Shown here: positions 53,424 to 63,800 of the stretch, piece after piece
How positions within the stretch are numbered: position 1 is the first letter of the stretch
Layout: every line of letters begins with the position of its first letter
Source of the DNA: Lewinellaceae bacterium
GTDB taxonomy: Bacteria; Bacteroidota; Bacteroidia; Chitinophagales; Saprospiraceae
Assembly: GCA_020636195.1 (NCBI GenBank)
Contig: JACJYH010000005.1
Span: 62,001-126,000 of the forward strand
Direction of reading: 5' to 3'
Length of the DNA: 64,000 nt
The notes under the pieces: generated by a model
What the model was told of the DNA's origin: nothing
Databases searched by the model: none
Seen by the model: only the letters and a program-made list of their open reading frames with translations
Translations under genes and position numbers: made by a program

Positions 53424-53849
53424 ATGGATGATTGTAAGTCTAAATATTGCGGTTGCTTATATTATTCTGCTAATGCTTTAGCTAGGAATATGACAAAACT
53501 CGCAGATGAAGAATTTGCAGTGACCGGTTTGTCTTCTTCCTATGCGTTTTTACTTATGACGGTCTGTTCAAAACCCGGCATTCAGCCCAAGGAGATCAGC
53601 CACCACATGCAGCTCACACCTTCCACTGTCACTCGCTTGATTGAGAAAATGGAATTCAAAGGATATCTTAGAAGGCAGCACACAGGTAGAATTACTGAAG
53701 TGTTTCCTACACCATTGTCTGAAGAAATAAATATTCAGGTAAAATTGGCTTGGAAGAAGCTGTACCTACGATACTCTGATATTTTGGGTAAAGAGAACGG
53801 TGAAAAACTCACTGAATCAATTTATAGTGCCAATGTAAAACTGGAGTAA
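53424..53849 (+). CDS. MarR-family transcriptional regulator with N-terminal cysteines
   Basis: From the ATG at 53424 the protein has 141 residues with a winged HTH (KEISHHMQLTPSTVTRLIEK, EFKGYLRRQ, RITEVFPT). The N-terminus reads MDDCKSKYCGCLYY, with Cys4, Cys9 and Cys11, which could sense oxidants or electrophiles. The longer frame from 53394 would run through the operator and promoter, so 53424 is preferred. A second operator lies downstream at 53870, in front of two oxidoreductase genes, so it likely represses itself and that unit. Confidence 0.82.
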   Translation: MDDCKSKYCGCLYYSANALARNMTKLADEEFAVTGLSSSYAFLLMTVCSKPGIQPKEISHHMQLTPSTVTRLIEKMEFKGYLRRQHTGRITEVFPTPLSEEINIQVKLAWKKLYLRYSDILGKENGEKLTESIYSANVKLE

Positions 53850-53869
53850 ATTTTTTTAAAGTTAAATAA

Positions 53870-53881
53870 TTGTATGTACAA
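53870..53881. promoter_or_regulatory. Second MarR operator, upstream of the reductase gene
   Basis: TTGTATGTACAA repeats the core of the 53389-53402 palindrome 22 bp before the ATG at 53903. Confidence 0.6.
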
Positions 53882-53902
53882 ACAAAATAAAATCATAAAC
53901 AC

Positions 53903-54592
53903 ATGAATATCACAATATTAGGAACAGGAATGGTTGCACAAACCATTGCCACCAAGCTAATCCAGTTGGGTCATACCGTCACTCTGGGCACTAGAAATCC
54001 GGAAGAGACGAAAAATCGTAATACACCCAATCAAAGAACAGGTCAATCATTTTATGATTGGTACAGTAAACATGACGGTGTACTATTGAAATCTCTTGAT
54101 ACATCAGCAAATAAAGCAGATTTAATTATCAATGCAACGTCAGGACAAGCTTCTATAGAAGCATTAGAAGCTGTTGGAGAAGGCAATTTAGCAGGAAAAA
54201 TTTTAATAGATATATCTAATCCATTGGATTTTTCACAAGGTATGCCGCCATCCCTATTTATTTCCAATACCTATTCTTTAGGGGAAAAAATTCAGGAGAG
54301 ATTTCAGGATTTGAAGGTGGTGAAGAGTTTGAATACCATGAACACCTACATCATGATGCACCCGGAGAGTATCGATGGAGATCACAGCGTTTTTGTTAGC
54401 GGAAACGATGATAATGCCAAAATTGAAGTCATTGCACTTCTGAAGTCCATAGGTTGGAAGGAAGAAAACATCATAGATTTGGGAGATATTTCCACAGCGA
54501 GAGGTACTGAAATGTTATTGCCAATATGGTTAAGATTATGGAAAGCACTTGGGCACACAAACTTCAATTTTCACATTCAACAAGCAAAATAA
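53903..54592 (+). CDS. NADPH-binding F420-reductase-like oxidoreductase
   Basis: The 229 residues start with the Rossmann motif ITILGTGMVAQTIA and LGTRNPEE (NADP-selective arginine), followed by NATSGQASIEALEAVG and VVKSLNTMNTYIM, as in the NADP oxidoreductase/F420-dependent family. In non-methanogens such proteins use NADPH with unknown substrates. It lies under the second MarR operator and is followed 23 bp later by an SDR gene. Confidence 0.8.
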   Translation: MNITILGTGMVAQTIATKLIQLGHTVTLGTRNPEETKNRNTPNQRTGQSFYDWYSKHDGVLLKSLDTSANKADLIINATSGQASIEALEAVGEGNLAGKILIDISNPLDFSQGMPPSLFISNTYSLGEKIQERFQDLKVVKSLNTMNTYIMMHPESIDGDHSVFVSGNDDNAKIEVIALLKSIGWKEENIIDLGDISTARGTEMLLPIWLRLWKALGHTNFNFHIQQAK

Positions 54593-54615
54593 TAACACAA
54601 TAAAATATTTAAAAA

Positions 54616-55488
54616 ATGGGTAAAAAAGTCATTATTACAGGAGCAAGCGGAGGTTTTGGCAGGCTCACAACATTAGCATTATTAAAAAGTGGACACCAAG
54701 TTGCGGCAACAATGCGCAATGCAGAGGGAAGCAACAAAGCCGTAGCCGATGAATTAAAAAATGCAGGTGCAGTCATCATCGATATGGATGTTACTAATAC
54801 CGAAAGTGTCAATACTGGAGTGCGAAAGGCAATCGATGCCTTAGGTGGATTGGATGTTGTAGTAAACAATGCCGGTCGCGGTGTTTCAGGTATGCAAGAA
54901 CATTTTACACCTGAAGATCTTCATACTATTTTTGATGTCAATGTAGTAGGAGTTCAGAGAGTGAATAGAGCAGCATTGCCATTTATGAGGCAACAGAAGA
55001 GCGGATTGCTTATACACATTTCAAGTTTATTAGGTAGAATTGCACTACCATTTTATGGTCCATATCAATCTGCTAAATGGGCTGTTGAAGCCATGGCAGA
55101 GAATTATCGAGTGGAACTCTCCGGGTTTGGTGTTCAATCTGCCATCATTGAACCGGGTGGATATCCCACTACATTTATGCATGCATTGATGACGCCATCA
55201 GACAATAGCAGGAATGAAAGCTATGGAGATTTTATGCACGTTCCGGGCATGGCAGCGAGCGCATTTGAAGACCAATTGAAAAATACACCTGAACAAAATC
55301 CACAGAAGGTAGCGGATGCTGTAGTAAACCTTGTTGAAACGCCTGTACATGAACGTCCTTTCAGAACCATCGTGGATTTCATGGGTTGGAGAGATGGTAT
55401 CCAACATTATAACGATCAGTTTGAACAATTGACACAAGGGATTTATTCAGCATTTGGCATGCAAAATATGTTGAAAGTGAATGAATAA
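54616..55488 (+). CDS. Short-chain dehydrogenase/reductase
   Basis: The 290-residue protein has the classical SDR set: TGASGGFG nucleotide motif (7-14), NNAG, catalytic Ser in HISSLLG, and YGPYQSAKWA with Tyr-x3-Lys (YxxxK). The substrate is unknown; with the upstream reductase it probably forms a small detoxification or redox unit under MarR control. A terminator follows. Confidence 0.85.
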   Translation: MGKKVIITGASGGFGRLTTLALLKSGHQVAATMRNAEGSNKAVADELKNAGAVIIDMDVTNTESVNTGVRKAIDALGGLDVVVNNAGRGVSGMQEHFTPEDLHTIFDVNVVGVQRVNRAALPFMRQQKSGLLIHISSLLGRIALPFYGPYQSAKWAVEAMAENYRVELSGFGVQSAIIEPGGYPTTFMHALMTPSDNSRNESYGDFMHVPGMAASAFEDQLKNTPEQNPQKVADAVVNLVETPVHERPFRTIVDFMGWRDGIQHYNDQFEQLTQGIYSAFGMQNMLKVNE

Positions 55489-55513
55489 TTGCGTCAATAA
55501 CGTAATAAAAAAG

Positions 55514-55546
55514 ATAGCCCAAGTATAAAATTTGGGCTATTTTGCT
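55514..55546 (+). terminator. Terminator after the SDR gene
   Basis: ATAGCCCAA (55514-55522) pairs with TTGGGCTAT (55532-55540), followed by TTTT. Confidence 0.75.
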
Positions 55547-55627
55547 TTTGAAATTGTACTGTTTTGAACTATTTGTTACAATTTCTATTTTGAGATGAGT
55601 TTAGTTTTTTAGTAGTTAATTATAAAC

Positions 55628-56134
55628 ATGGAAATCACATCCGTAAAATCCTTTCTCCAGTATTATGAACGCATCAGGGAAAGAACTCTCAAATTGATCA
55701 ACGTGGTTCCATCTGATCAATTAGATTTTACCTACAAACGTGGAAAATTTACTATTGGGGATCAAATCAGGCATATTGCAGCCATAGAGCGATATCTTTA
55801 TGCAGAAACCATTGCAGGAAGACCAAGTATATATCGTGGATGCGGGAAAGAATTGGCAAATGGGTATGAAGATGTGATTAAATACTTCAATGATTTGCAT
55901 GAAGAATCGCTAGAAATTTTTCGTAATCTTTCAGATGAGGACTTAAATAAGAGATGTATTACGCTGGGTAACTCTGAAATTGTTGTTTGGAAATGGCTCC
56001 GCGCAATGGTGGAACATGAGATTCACCACAGAGGGCAGTTATATATGTATCTCAGTTTATTAGATGTGAAAACACCACCAATATTTGGTTTGACATCAGA
56101 AGAAGTACAAATATTATCCGGAAAAAAACAATGA
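55628..56134 (+). CDS. DinB family protein
   Basis: The 168-residue four-helix-bundle protein has the metal-site histidines in IGDQIRHIAAIE and in EHEIHHRGQLYMYL, the pattern of DinB/YfiT-type putative metal-dependent enzymes (thiol transferases in some members). Cytoplasmic. It is a single gene with no diagnostic partner. Confidence 0.8.
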   Translation: MEITSVKSFLQYYERIRERTLKLINVVPSDQLDFTYKRGKFTIGDQIRHIAAIERYLYAETIAGRPSIYRGCGKELANGYEDVIKYFNDLHEESLEIFRNLSDEDLNKRCITLGNSEIVVWKWLRAMVEHEIHHRGQLYMYLSLLDVKTPPIFGLTSEEVQILSGKKQ

Positions 56135-56327
56135 TTTAAAGAATCACTTTATTTTTCACAACCTTGTCTGCATCGTTTCGATTGATGAAAGTAAAATAGT
56201 ACACTTTGGTCACTTTGAGTAGGATTTTTACGGAAGTGATTTAGAAATTTAAATTGTCAAAACAATAGTATTCAAACTTAAGTAAATTTAGTGTGCGATT
56301 CATTATCAAATATCTACTAAAATATCT

Positions 56328-56335
56328 TACCTTTG
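56328..56335 (+). promoter_or_regulatory. -7 promoter element for the SurA/PpiD-like gene
   Basis: TACCTTTG, 112 bp before the ATG at 56448; the 313-bp gap holds no other feature. Confidence 0.45.
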
Positions 56336-56447
56336 TGCCGCTTTTGCCAAAAGTAAGGCGAAGCTATATCATTTGATGAGTAAATTGATATATTTTTCAT
56401 TTTAAAGTCAAGTACTTAATTACAATATCCATAAAATAGATGTTTAA

Positions 56448-58559
56448 ATGGCATTAATCGGTAAAATTAGAAATAATATGTGGCTCGTCATTGTCTTGTT
56501 GGCATTGGCGTTATCGGGCTTTATTATCATGGACATGTTGGGCTCTAGGAAGTTCGGTGGTCGAATGGGGAATCAAACCACACTTGGAAAAGTTGACGGA
56601 GAAAATATTGATATCACTGATTTCCAACGGGTTGAGAATGCTCTCTATGGCAACAGTTTGGATGATGCCACAAGAAAAAATTCTGTTTGGAACTATTTTG
56701 TGGAGAAAACCATCATTGACAAGATCTCTGATGAGAATGGAATTAGTGTAGGCAAGGAGGAATTATCTGAACTTGAATTTGGAGAAAATCTGAGTCCTAT
56801 CACACAGGGATATTTCAGAAATCAGCAAACAGGCCAAGTGGACAGAGCGGAATTGGCGAAAATAAAGACGGCCATAGATGAAGATAAAGTCACAAATCCG
56901 GAATTTGCACACAGATTCAATGAGTTGCGTCAGCAAGTTATCAAGCTTCAGAAGCAAACAAAACTCAATAACTTAGTTTCCAAATCGCTCTACACACCAA
57001 ATTGGATGGCGGAAACTCTGGAGAAAATGAATCAGGAAACTGCAAATTTTGAATTTGTAAAGATTGGTTATGATAATATTGTTTCTTCTGACATCACTGT
57101 CTCTGATGATGCTATTGCAGCATATGTCAAGGAGCATCCTAAACAATATACAAATAAGGAAGAAGTCAGAAATCTGGTCTATGCTGAATACAACGTGGTA
57201 GCAAGTGCGCAAGATAGCGCAAAATATTTTGCAGATATGACTGCATTAGCTTCAGAGTTCAAAAATTCTACTAACGACTCCTTGTTTGCAACCACAAATA
57301 ATGGTTTATATACAGGTACTTTCAGTAATAAAAAAGATATAACTGGCGAACTAAAGGACGTCATATCTTCAACAGCAGTAGGAAGTGTCGTAGGCCCATA
57401 CATAGATAATGGTGTGTATTTAGTAGCAAAACTAGTGGACAAAAAAGTATTACCGGATTCTGCTAAAGCATCGCACATATTGAGAAGAGTGGAAAATAAT
57501 GATCCTATTCAATTGGCGGCGGCAAATCAATATATTGACAGTTTAAAAAATATCATCAAAAGCGGTTCCATTAGTTTTAGTGATGCCGCAACAACAAACA
57601 GTCAAGATCCTGGAAGTGCTTCAAAAGGTGGCGATTTAGGAACCTTTGGTCAAGGCATGATGGTGCCTGAATTCAATGATGCTGTTTTCCAAGGAAAAGC
57701 CGGTGAAATGTATGTTGTAACAACACAATTTGGTGTTCACTTGATAAAAGTTGATAAACTGATCACAATTAGTACTGAACCAAAGTATAAGCTGGCCTAT
57801 ATCGCACAACCTATCATTCCGAGTGAAGAAACTCAAGATGCTATTCTCAACAAAGCTATGGCTGCTCTAGAAACTTCTAATACCATAGAAGGCATTACTC
57901 CGAATCTCAATGGGCCAACATTTAAAGAAGCATCTGGAATAAAGATCAATGATTACAATGTAGGTGAGCTTACCGGTGATGGACAATCAAGAGAAATCGT
58001 GAAATGGGCCTATGAAAGTTCTTCAAAACCCGGTGATGTTTCGCCATCAGTATATACTTTCAAGGATAAAAATAATTACGTGGACAGTAAGTATGTGATT
58101 GCCGGATTAAAATCCATTGATAAAGCCGGACTTGCTTCTGTGGAATCAGCAAAGGCTAAAGTTGAGCCAATCCTCATCAATAAATTGAAAGCCGAAAAGA
58201 TAAAGGAGAGAATCATGGGCACCGATTTAAGCGAAATAGCATCATCTTTTGATTCAAAAGTAGATACAGTCGCTTCACATATTTTTGGAAGAAATATGCT
58301 ACCTGATGCAGGAAACGAACCATTGGTTATCGCTGATATTTTCAAGATGTCTCCAGGTACAGTTTCAAAACCTATGGTAGGTGAAAATGGTGTATATGTA
58401 GTGCACTTAAATTCACTCACGCCGGCAGCTATTAGCGAAGGTGCTTTTATGCAGAAAACGATGATTACCCAAGGCATTCGCCAACAAGTCAATTTCAGAT
58501 TGATAGACTCGTTGAAGAAAGCAGCAAAAATTAACGACACTAGGTATAAGTTTTATTGA
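56448..58559 (+). CDS. SurA/PpiD-like periplasmic peptidyl-prolyl isomerase
   Basis: The 703-residue protein has a short cytoplasmic start, one membrane helix (about 11-29), a SurA-N/PpiD-type chaperone region and a parvulin domain (about 342-440: ASHILRRVE, GGDLGTFGQGMMVPEF, FGVHLIKVDK). A second, degenerate parvulin-like part follows toward the C-terminus. It should help fold outer-membrane and secreted proteins while anchored in the inner membrane. Monocistronic, with terminators after it. Confidence 0.85.
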   Translation: MALIGKIRNNMWLVIVLLALALSGFIIMDMLGSRKFGGRMGNQTTLGKVDGENIDITDFQRVENALYGNSLDDATRKNSVWNYFVEKTIIDKISDENGISVGKEELSELEFGENLSPITQGYFRNQQTGQVDRAELAKIKTAIDEDKVTNPEFAHRFNELRQQVIKLQKQTKLNNLVSKSLYTPNWMAETLEKMNQETANFEFVKIGYDNIVSSDITVSDDAIAAYVKEHPKQYTNKEEVRNLVYAEYNVVASAQDSAKYFADMTALASEFKNSTNDSLFATTNNGLYTGTFSNKKDITGELKDVISSTAVGSVVGPYIDNGVYLVAKLVDKKVLPDSAKASHILRRVENNDPIQLAAANQYIDSLKNIIKSGSISFSDAATTNSQDPGSASKGGDLGTFGQGMMVPEFNDAVFQGKAGEMYVVTTQFGVHLIKVDKLITISTEPKYKLAYIAQPIIPSEETQDAILNKAMAALETSNTIEGITPNLNGPTFKEASGIKINDYNVGELTGDGQSREIVKWAYESSSKPGDVSPSVYTFKDKNNYVDSKYVIAGLKSIDKAGLASVESAKAKVEPILINKLKAEKIKERIMGTDLSEIASSFDSKVDTVASHIFGRNMLPDAGNEPLVIADIFKMSPGTVSKPMVGENGVYVVHLNSLTPAAISEGAFMQKTMITQGIRQQVNFRLIDSLKKAAKINDTRYKFY

Positions 58560-58590
58560 TCTTTAGTAGGTTAATGATAAAATTAATAGA

Positions 58591-58622
58591 AGGGGTAAAT
58601 TTTAAAATTTACCCCTTTTTTT
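58591..58622 (+). terminator. Terminator after the PpiD-like gene
   Basis: AGGGGTAAATTTT and AAAATTTACCCCT form a perfect inverted repeat (58591-58616), followed by a T-run. Confidence 0.8.
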
Positions 58623-58892
58623 ATTGTAAAGATTACGGCGAATACTGCACAATGATTGCTACAACTAAATGAATAAGAATTGAGCCAAAATTCTACATTG
58701 ATGTAACTTGAGATACATGGTTGGAAAAATTATATCTTCGTTTGGGAACACATCGGGTAAAGTGTTTTCTCTCGATAAGTCATTCTTATTGTACTTTTTT
58801 CTAACTACATTGGGAAAAGACACATATAATCCCTTCAAAGCAAAAAAAACTGATATATGGAACGTTTGACAATGAAAAGCAGAACGTATAAA

Positions 58893-58930
58893 AAAAGATC
58901 CTTCTTTATTTGCACAAAGAAGGATCTTTT
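58893..58930. terminator. Bidirectional terminator before the Sus operon end
   Basis: AAAAGATCCTTCTTT (58893-58907) and AAAGAAGGATCTTTT (58916-58930) form a perfect 15-bp stem. It serves the minus-strand Sus operon. The 58623-58892 stretch shows no gene. Confidence 0.8.
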
Positions 58931-58953
58931 ACTTTGTTATAGATAACTTTATA

Positions 58954-59373
58954 TCATTCTATAGCGATTTTTGATATCACTTTTGGATTAGATACTAGGC
59001 CATTGGAAGTTACAACATTCGCTTGCAAGCTTATGGTTGTAGCGACGTCCGGTGCAATATAAGGTATTGTGATCACGTGCAATCTTTCCGCCTCCACAAA
59101 ATTCGGAGTAAAAGCGATATGCTTCGTCAATATGTACACACCTGAACCCTTTTTTTCATAAATTCTTATAGAATCCATTTCTACATGAGCGGAACTTACC
59201 TTCAAGGTCAGGTCAAATGTTGTGCCATGAGTCACTTTTGTCGGTCCGGTAAATGTTGCAATCTGAGCTACATCACCTACAATGTCCACTAAATCATCGA
59301 CAGGATTGTAGGTGTCATAACAACTAGTCAAGCCTATGATGCAAATAGTGATAATGAAAATATATTTTGACAT
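58954..59373 (-). CDS. Sus-operon lipoprotein, function unknown
   Basis: The 139-residue protein has a lipoprotein signal with cysteine in IIGLTSC (residue 18) and a single beta-sandwich-like domain (AQIATFTGPTKVTHGTTFDL ... TTISLQANVVTSNG). It follows the SusD gene by 18 bp, so it is probably a surface-exposed lipoprotein of the SusCD complex or its ligand-binding accessory. I recognise no named family. Confidence 0.65.
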   Translation of the reverse strand: MSKYIFIITICIIGLTSCYDTYNPVDDLVDIVGDVAQIATFTGPTKVTHGTTFDLTLKVSSAHVEMDSIRIYEKKGSGVYILTKHIAFTPNFVEAERLHVITIPYIAPDVATTISLQANVVTSNGLVSNPKVISKIAIE

Positions 59374-59391
59374 ATTTATTTCTTTTTAATT

Positions 59392-60825
59392 TTAATTAAT
59401 GATCCACATTTTTGCAGATAAATCCTTCATATTCTTCGCTGCCTCATCTGTATTTCGAGATGTTTCCGAAATGGGATAAGCCCCTCTTTGAATCCACAAA
59501 CCATTCAAATCAGGATTATGATTTTGTGGCAACTGAAGGGTAGTATATTGGTGTCTTCTTTGATCCATCCATGCTTCAGGATTTAAAAACAGCGCCTTAT
59601 ACTTTTCATTTATCAGTTGATTGATGGTCAGATTTGAGCTTCCTACACTTATATGGCTATCATTGATGAAGGCGTCAGAAGCTGATGACGATACACCTAT
59701 TTTACTAAGATTTGCTTTGATGCCATTCAAATAAGCGGTATAGGCTGCGTCATTGGCATTGCCACCATTTTTCATCATTTCTGCTTCTGCCTCAATGAAT
59801 TTTGCTTCGGAATAGGTTACCATTTGCAGGGGTGACAGCAAATCATTGTACCAGCCGAAGAAGGAAGTTTTATTATTGTAAGCAGTATTAGCTCCACTGC
59901 CTGCTCCTGCCAAAGTACCATGGTATATGCTGTCTGTTCCCGATTTATATGCGATCAATGATGCCCGTGGATCTACAACACCTTGTACTGTGCCATTCAT
60001 TAAATCCATAAAAAATCCTCCAAATGTCGTTGTAAGGTTACCTGTATTGTTGGCAAGTGCTACTGCATACCATGGATTGAAATTTCTATCTGTATAAACG
60101 AGCTGAAAATCTTCACTATTGGATTTCATACCATTGGCTAATGCATCTAAGACTTGTGATGGAGAATAGTTTCCACCTTTTGAAGCTAAGTGTAACAAAT
60201 ATCTAGCCTTCAGTGTGTATCCCAATTTAATCCATTTGTCAGTACTTCCTTTGTACACGATGTCATCTGTTCCCGGTTTGAACAAGGATTCTGTGGCTGA
60301 TAAGTCTTGTATTCCTTGATCTATCAGAGAAATTGCTGACGCATACACAGATTCTTGAGTGTCATAGGCAGGATATAGATTGGTGAGTTGGTTATCTGCC
60401 TGTGAGTAAGGTACATTTTCCCAAGTAGCAGTGGCCAATCCTAAATTATAGGCGATGACAATTTTTGCAATTCCTGCGTAATGAGGTGCATTATTAGCTG
60501 TTGACTTTTCAATGATGATATTCGCATTGGGTAGTATGCTGAGGTATAAATTACTCCATTGACCATCAAAGGTATTCCTCAATTGAGCATCGCTACCTGA
60601 GGCAACCAAACTACCTATTTGCTGGATGTATTGACTTGAAATAGAAGCATTGCTCGCTGTAGATTGTGCCGTATAATAGAGAATAGTCGGCAGCAATGTA
60701 TTTAAACTTGCATCATTTGTCTTATTGGGATCTATGTTAGTGTCACCTCCCAAATAATCTTCGCATCCGGAAGAAAAAAGAACAATTACCGCAAGAAGAA
60801 TGATTTGAAAAATATTTTTTTGCAT
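59392..60825 (-). CDS. SusD/RagB-like outer-membrane lipoprotein
   Basis: The 477-residue protein has a lipobox (VLFSSGC, Cys21) followed by EDYLGGDTNIDPNKTND, and a helical TPR-rich fold with the SusD-like-2 pattern (NAPHYAGIAKIVIAYNLGLA, MVTYSEAKFIEAEAEMM, YKALFLNPEAWMDQRR). It forms the lid of a SusC channel and captures nutrient at the cell surface. Family members of this branch often import peptides or unknown oligomers rather than starch. Confidence 0.88.
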   Translation of the reverse strand: MQKNIFQIILLAVIVLFSSGCEDYLGGDTNIDPNKTNDASLNTLLPTILYYTAQSTASNASISSQYIQQIGSLVASGSDAQLRNTFDGQWSNLYLSILPNANIIIEKSTANNAPHYAGIAKIVIAYNLGLATATWENVPYSQADNQLTNLYPAYDTQESVYASAISLIDQGIQDLSATESLFKPGTDDIVYKGSTDKWIKLGYTLKARYLLHLASKGGNYSPSQVLDALANGMKSNSEDFQLVYTDRNFNPWYAVALANNTGNLTTTFGGFFMDLMNGTVQGVVDPRASLIAYKSGTDSIYHGTLAGAGSGANTAYNNKTSFFGWYNDLLSPLQMVTYSEAKFIEAEAEMMKNGGNANDAAYTAYLNGIKANLSKIGVSSSASDAFINDSHISVGSSNLTINQLINEKYKALFLNPEAWMDQRRHQYTTLQLPQNHNPDLNGLWIQRGAYPISETSRNTDEAAKNMKDLSAKMWIIN

Positions 60826-60846
60826 GATATTATTTTTTTGTCTGAA

Positions 60847-63800
60847 TTAAAAGCCCACATTTACTCTCAAATTATAACTCCTTGTGTTGGGCGTATTTCT
60901 ACCTGTAAATCCAATGAGATTTGTTCCTGAACCAAATGCTAATGCTTCAGGATCATAGCCTCTAAATGGTGTGTTGAGATAGAAATTATTTGAGCTAAGA
61001 CCTATTTTCAAAGACTTAAAGGTCTTGCCTAATATTGACTTAGGTAAGGTGTATTCTAAACCTATATTTCTAACTCTAAACCATGAAGCATCTTGGATAA
61101 TGAAAGAATGGTGCGCATTGATACCAAAAGCACGATAGGTACTTTCGTCAAATACAACCTGTTTGGTGTTTGGACTTCCGTCTTCGGTGACTCCTTTCCA
61201 TACAACCACCTTGTTTCTGTCTTCTGTGAATTTCACAATACCGTTTCTGATGCTGTTGATTTCACTTAGATCCACCATATCTCCGCCTATTCTCCATTCC
61301 AAAAGGACGTTCAAAGCCAAGCCTTTGTACGATAGTCCATTGTTGATGCCCATTGTCCAATCAGGAAGCGCATTGCCAATCAAAACGTATGATGATTGAT
61401 CTAATGTTGGAAGACCATTGGCACCGATGATTACATCACCATTTTCGTTTTTCTTCCATTCATATCCATATAAATCGCCTATGGAACCGCCTTCTACCAA
61501 TCTCAAAGCTGATCTTCCTTGGTCATAGTAAGTGATGGAGTTACTGCTTTCAGGAAGACTTTTGACTTTATTTCTGATGCGGGAGTAATTCAAATCAACA
61601 TTCCATGTGATGTCGCCTCTGACAGGTGTCACTCCAAGGAGAAGTTCAATTCCCTTGTTTGTAACTAAACCTGCATTGGTTGTAAATCTTGAAAATCCGG
61701 TCACATTGCTCACAGGAACATCAATAATTTGATTTTTACTATCTCTAATAAAATAGTTGGTTTCAAGATAAACTCTGTTATTCCATAAATTGGCTTCAAG
61801 ACCTACTTCGGTTTCTGATGTGATTTCAGGTAGAAGGTTATAATTACCTATTTCGACATCTCTTCTGAAACCTCCCAAACTACCAAATGGAAATCCCGGA
61901 GTCGGTGCAAAATAACTGCCTATTTGGTATGGATCTGCATCTTTTCCAACCTTAGCAAATGAAACCCTTAATTTTGCAAAATCGAGTACATTGTTGTCTT
62001 CAAGAATGGAATTCGTCAAGATATATGCTAGACTCACAGATGGATAAAAGAAAGATCTATTTTGGCTTGGCAATGTAGATGACCAATCATTTCGTCCTGT
62101 TACTGTCAGGTATAAGAAATTTTTATATTCTAATCTCGCATCGAAAAGAAGGCCTATTAATCTTCTCAAAGAGTTGGTTTTTCCTGCTGAAAAGTTGGAC
62201 GTATTTCCGATATTATAAAAACCCGGTACAACGAAACCTTCACCACGAGCATAGATGCCTTCTGAGCTGATATCCGTGATTGTATTTCCAACTGTAAGCA
62301 CACCATTGAGATTGTCACTCAATTTCTTTTCTGCAGTCAAAAATAAATTGGAGTTTATTTCAGTGGCATTGATGCTCTCTTCTGTTATAAACCCTTTTAC
62401 CTGTGAACCAAGGTCTAAATCTGCGGGTACGACCCTGTTTCGCTTGTCATTATAATAATCCGTGGTGATTTGGTATTTGGCCTGTAACCAAGAATTGAAT
62501 TTATAGCCAAAATTGATATCCCCAAAGATTCTGTTGACATCTGTCAATAATGGACTGACTTCTGCCATGTATCTTGGATTGTCCACAGTACCTGCCGTGA
62601 CATTTTTTTGTGTTCCATCTTCTTTCAAATAATCATTTACATCTATAGAAGGAGACCAATAAGACAAGGAACTAAATATAGACTTGTCTCCGGAAGCGGG
62701 ACTAGAACCGTTACTCTTTGCATAATTCAATTGTCCACCCACACTAAACTTATTTGTAAGCTGGCTGTTGATCGCAACTTTTCCTGTGATACGATTAAAA
62801 TCGGAGTTATACACGATACCTGTTTGATCAAAATAAGAAAGCGATGTATAATAATTAGCTTTTTCGTTGCCTCCGGATATAGAAAGTGCATGATTAGCTG
62901 AAGATCCTTGTCTGAAAAAATCTTTAAAATTTTCATATACGGGATCTGTTGCTAGAGCTGGTGGGCCAAATTGTTGGAAAACGGGAATTGATCCGGTTCT
63001 TGCTATGCCACCGATACCATGAGAATAGAAATCTTGCTGTTCCGGAACTTTATTTACGTTTTCTACCCCAAATATGCCTGAATATTCTATCGATGGAGTG
63101 CCTGATTTGCCCTTCTTTGTGGTGATGATGACAGCGCCATTTGCAGCCCTTTGGCCATATAGGGCAGTTGCTGCCGCTCCTTTCAGGATATTGATGTTTT
63201 CAATATCTGCAGGGTTGATATCTGCTGCCCTATTGGTATTCATAAACTGTTCTGCACTATTGACAGCATTTGTTCCTGCAGAAGGTAGAACATGACCGGC
63301 ATTGGTAGCATTGCTGATGATGATACCATCTACCACAAAAAGTGGTTGATTGTTATTACTACCACTAATAGAGTTCATACCTCGAATGTTGATATTGGCA
63401 CCGGCACCTGGAGCACCACCTGCGCTGTTTATCGTCACTCCTGCAATCCTACCTTGAAGAGCATTGACCACATTTTGTTGAGAGGAGTTACGCAGTTCGT
63501 CACCTTTGATGTTTTGTGACCCATAACCTAGCACCTTCTTGTCTTTGCTGATGCCGAAAGATGTGACGACGACTTCATTCAACACATTGGACACACTCAA
63601 AGTGACATTGACAAATTCTTGACCGGAAATCTGTAATGATTTGGTTTGGTATCCAACGTAGCTGAACTCCAAAACACCGTTTTGTGGTACATTTTTCAGT
63701 GTAAACATACCGTCTACATCGGTAATGGTACCTAAATTTGACCCTTTGATTAAGACATTCACGCCTATTAAAGGCTCAGAATCCAAATCAGAAAAAACCT

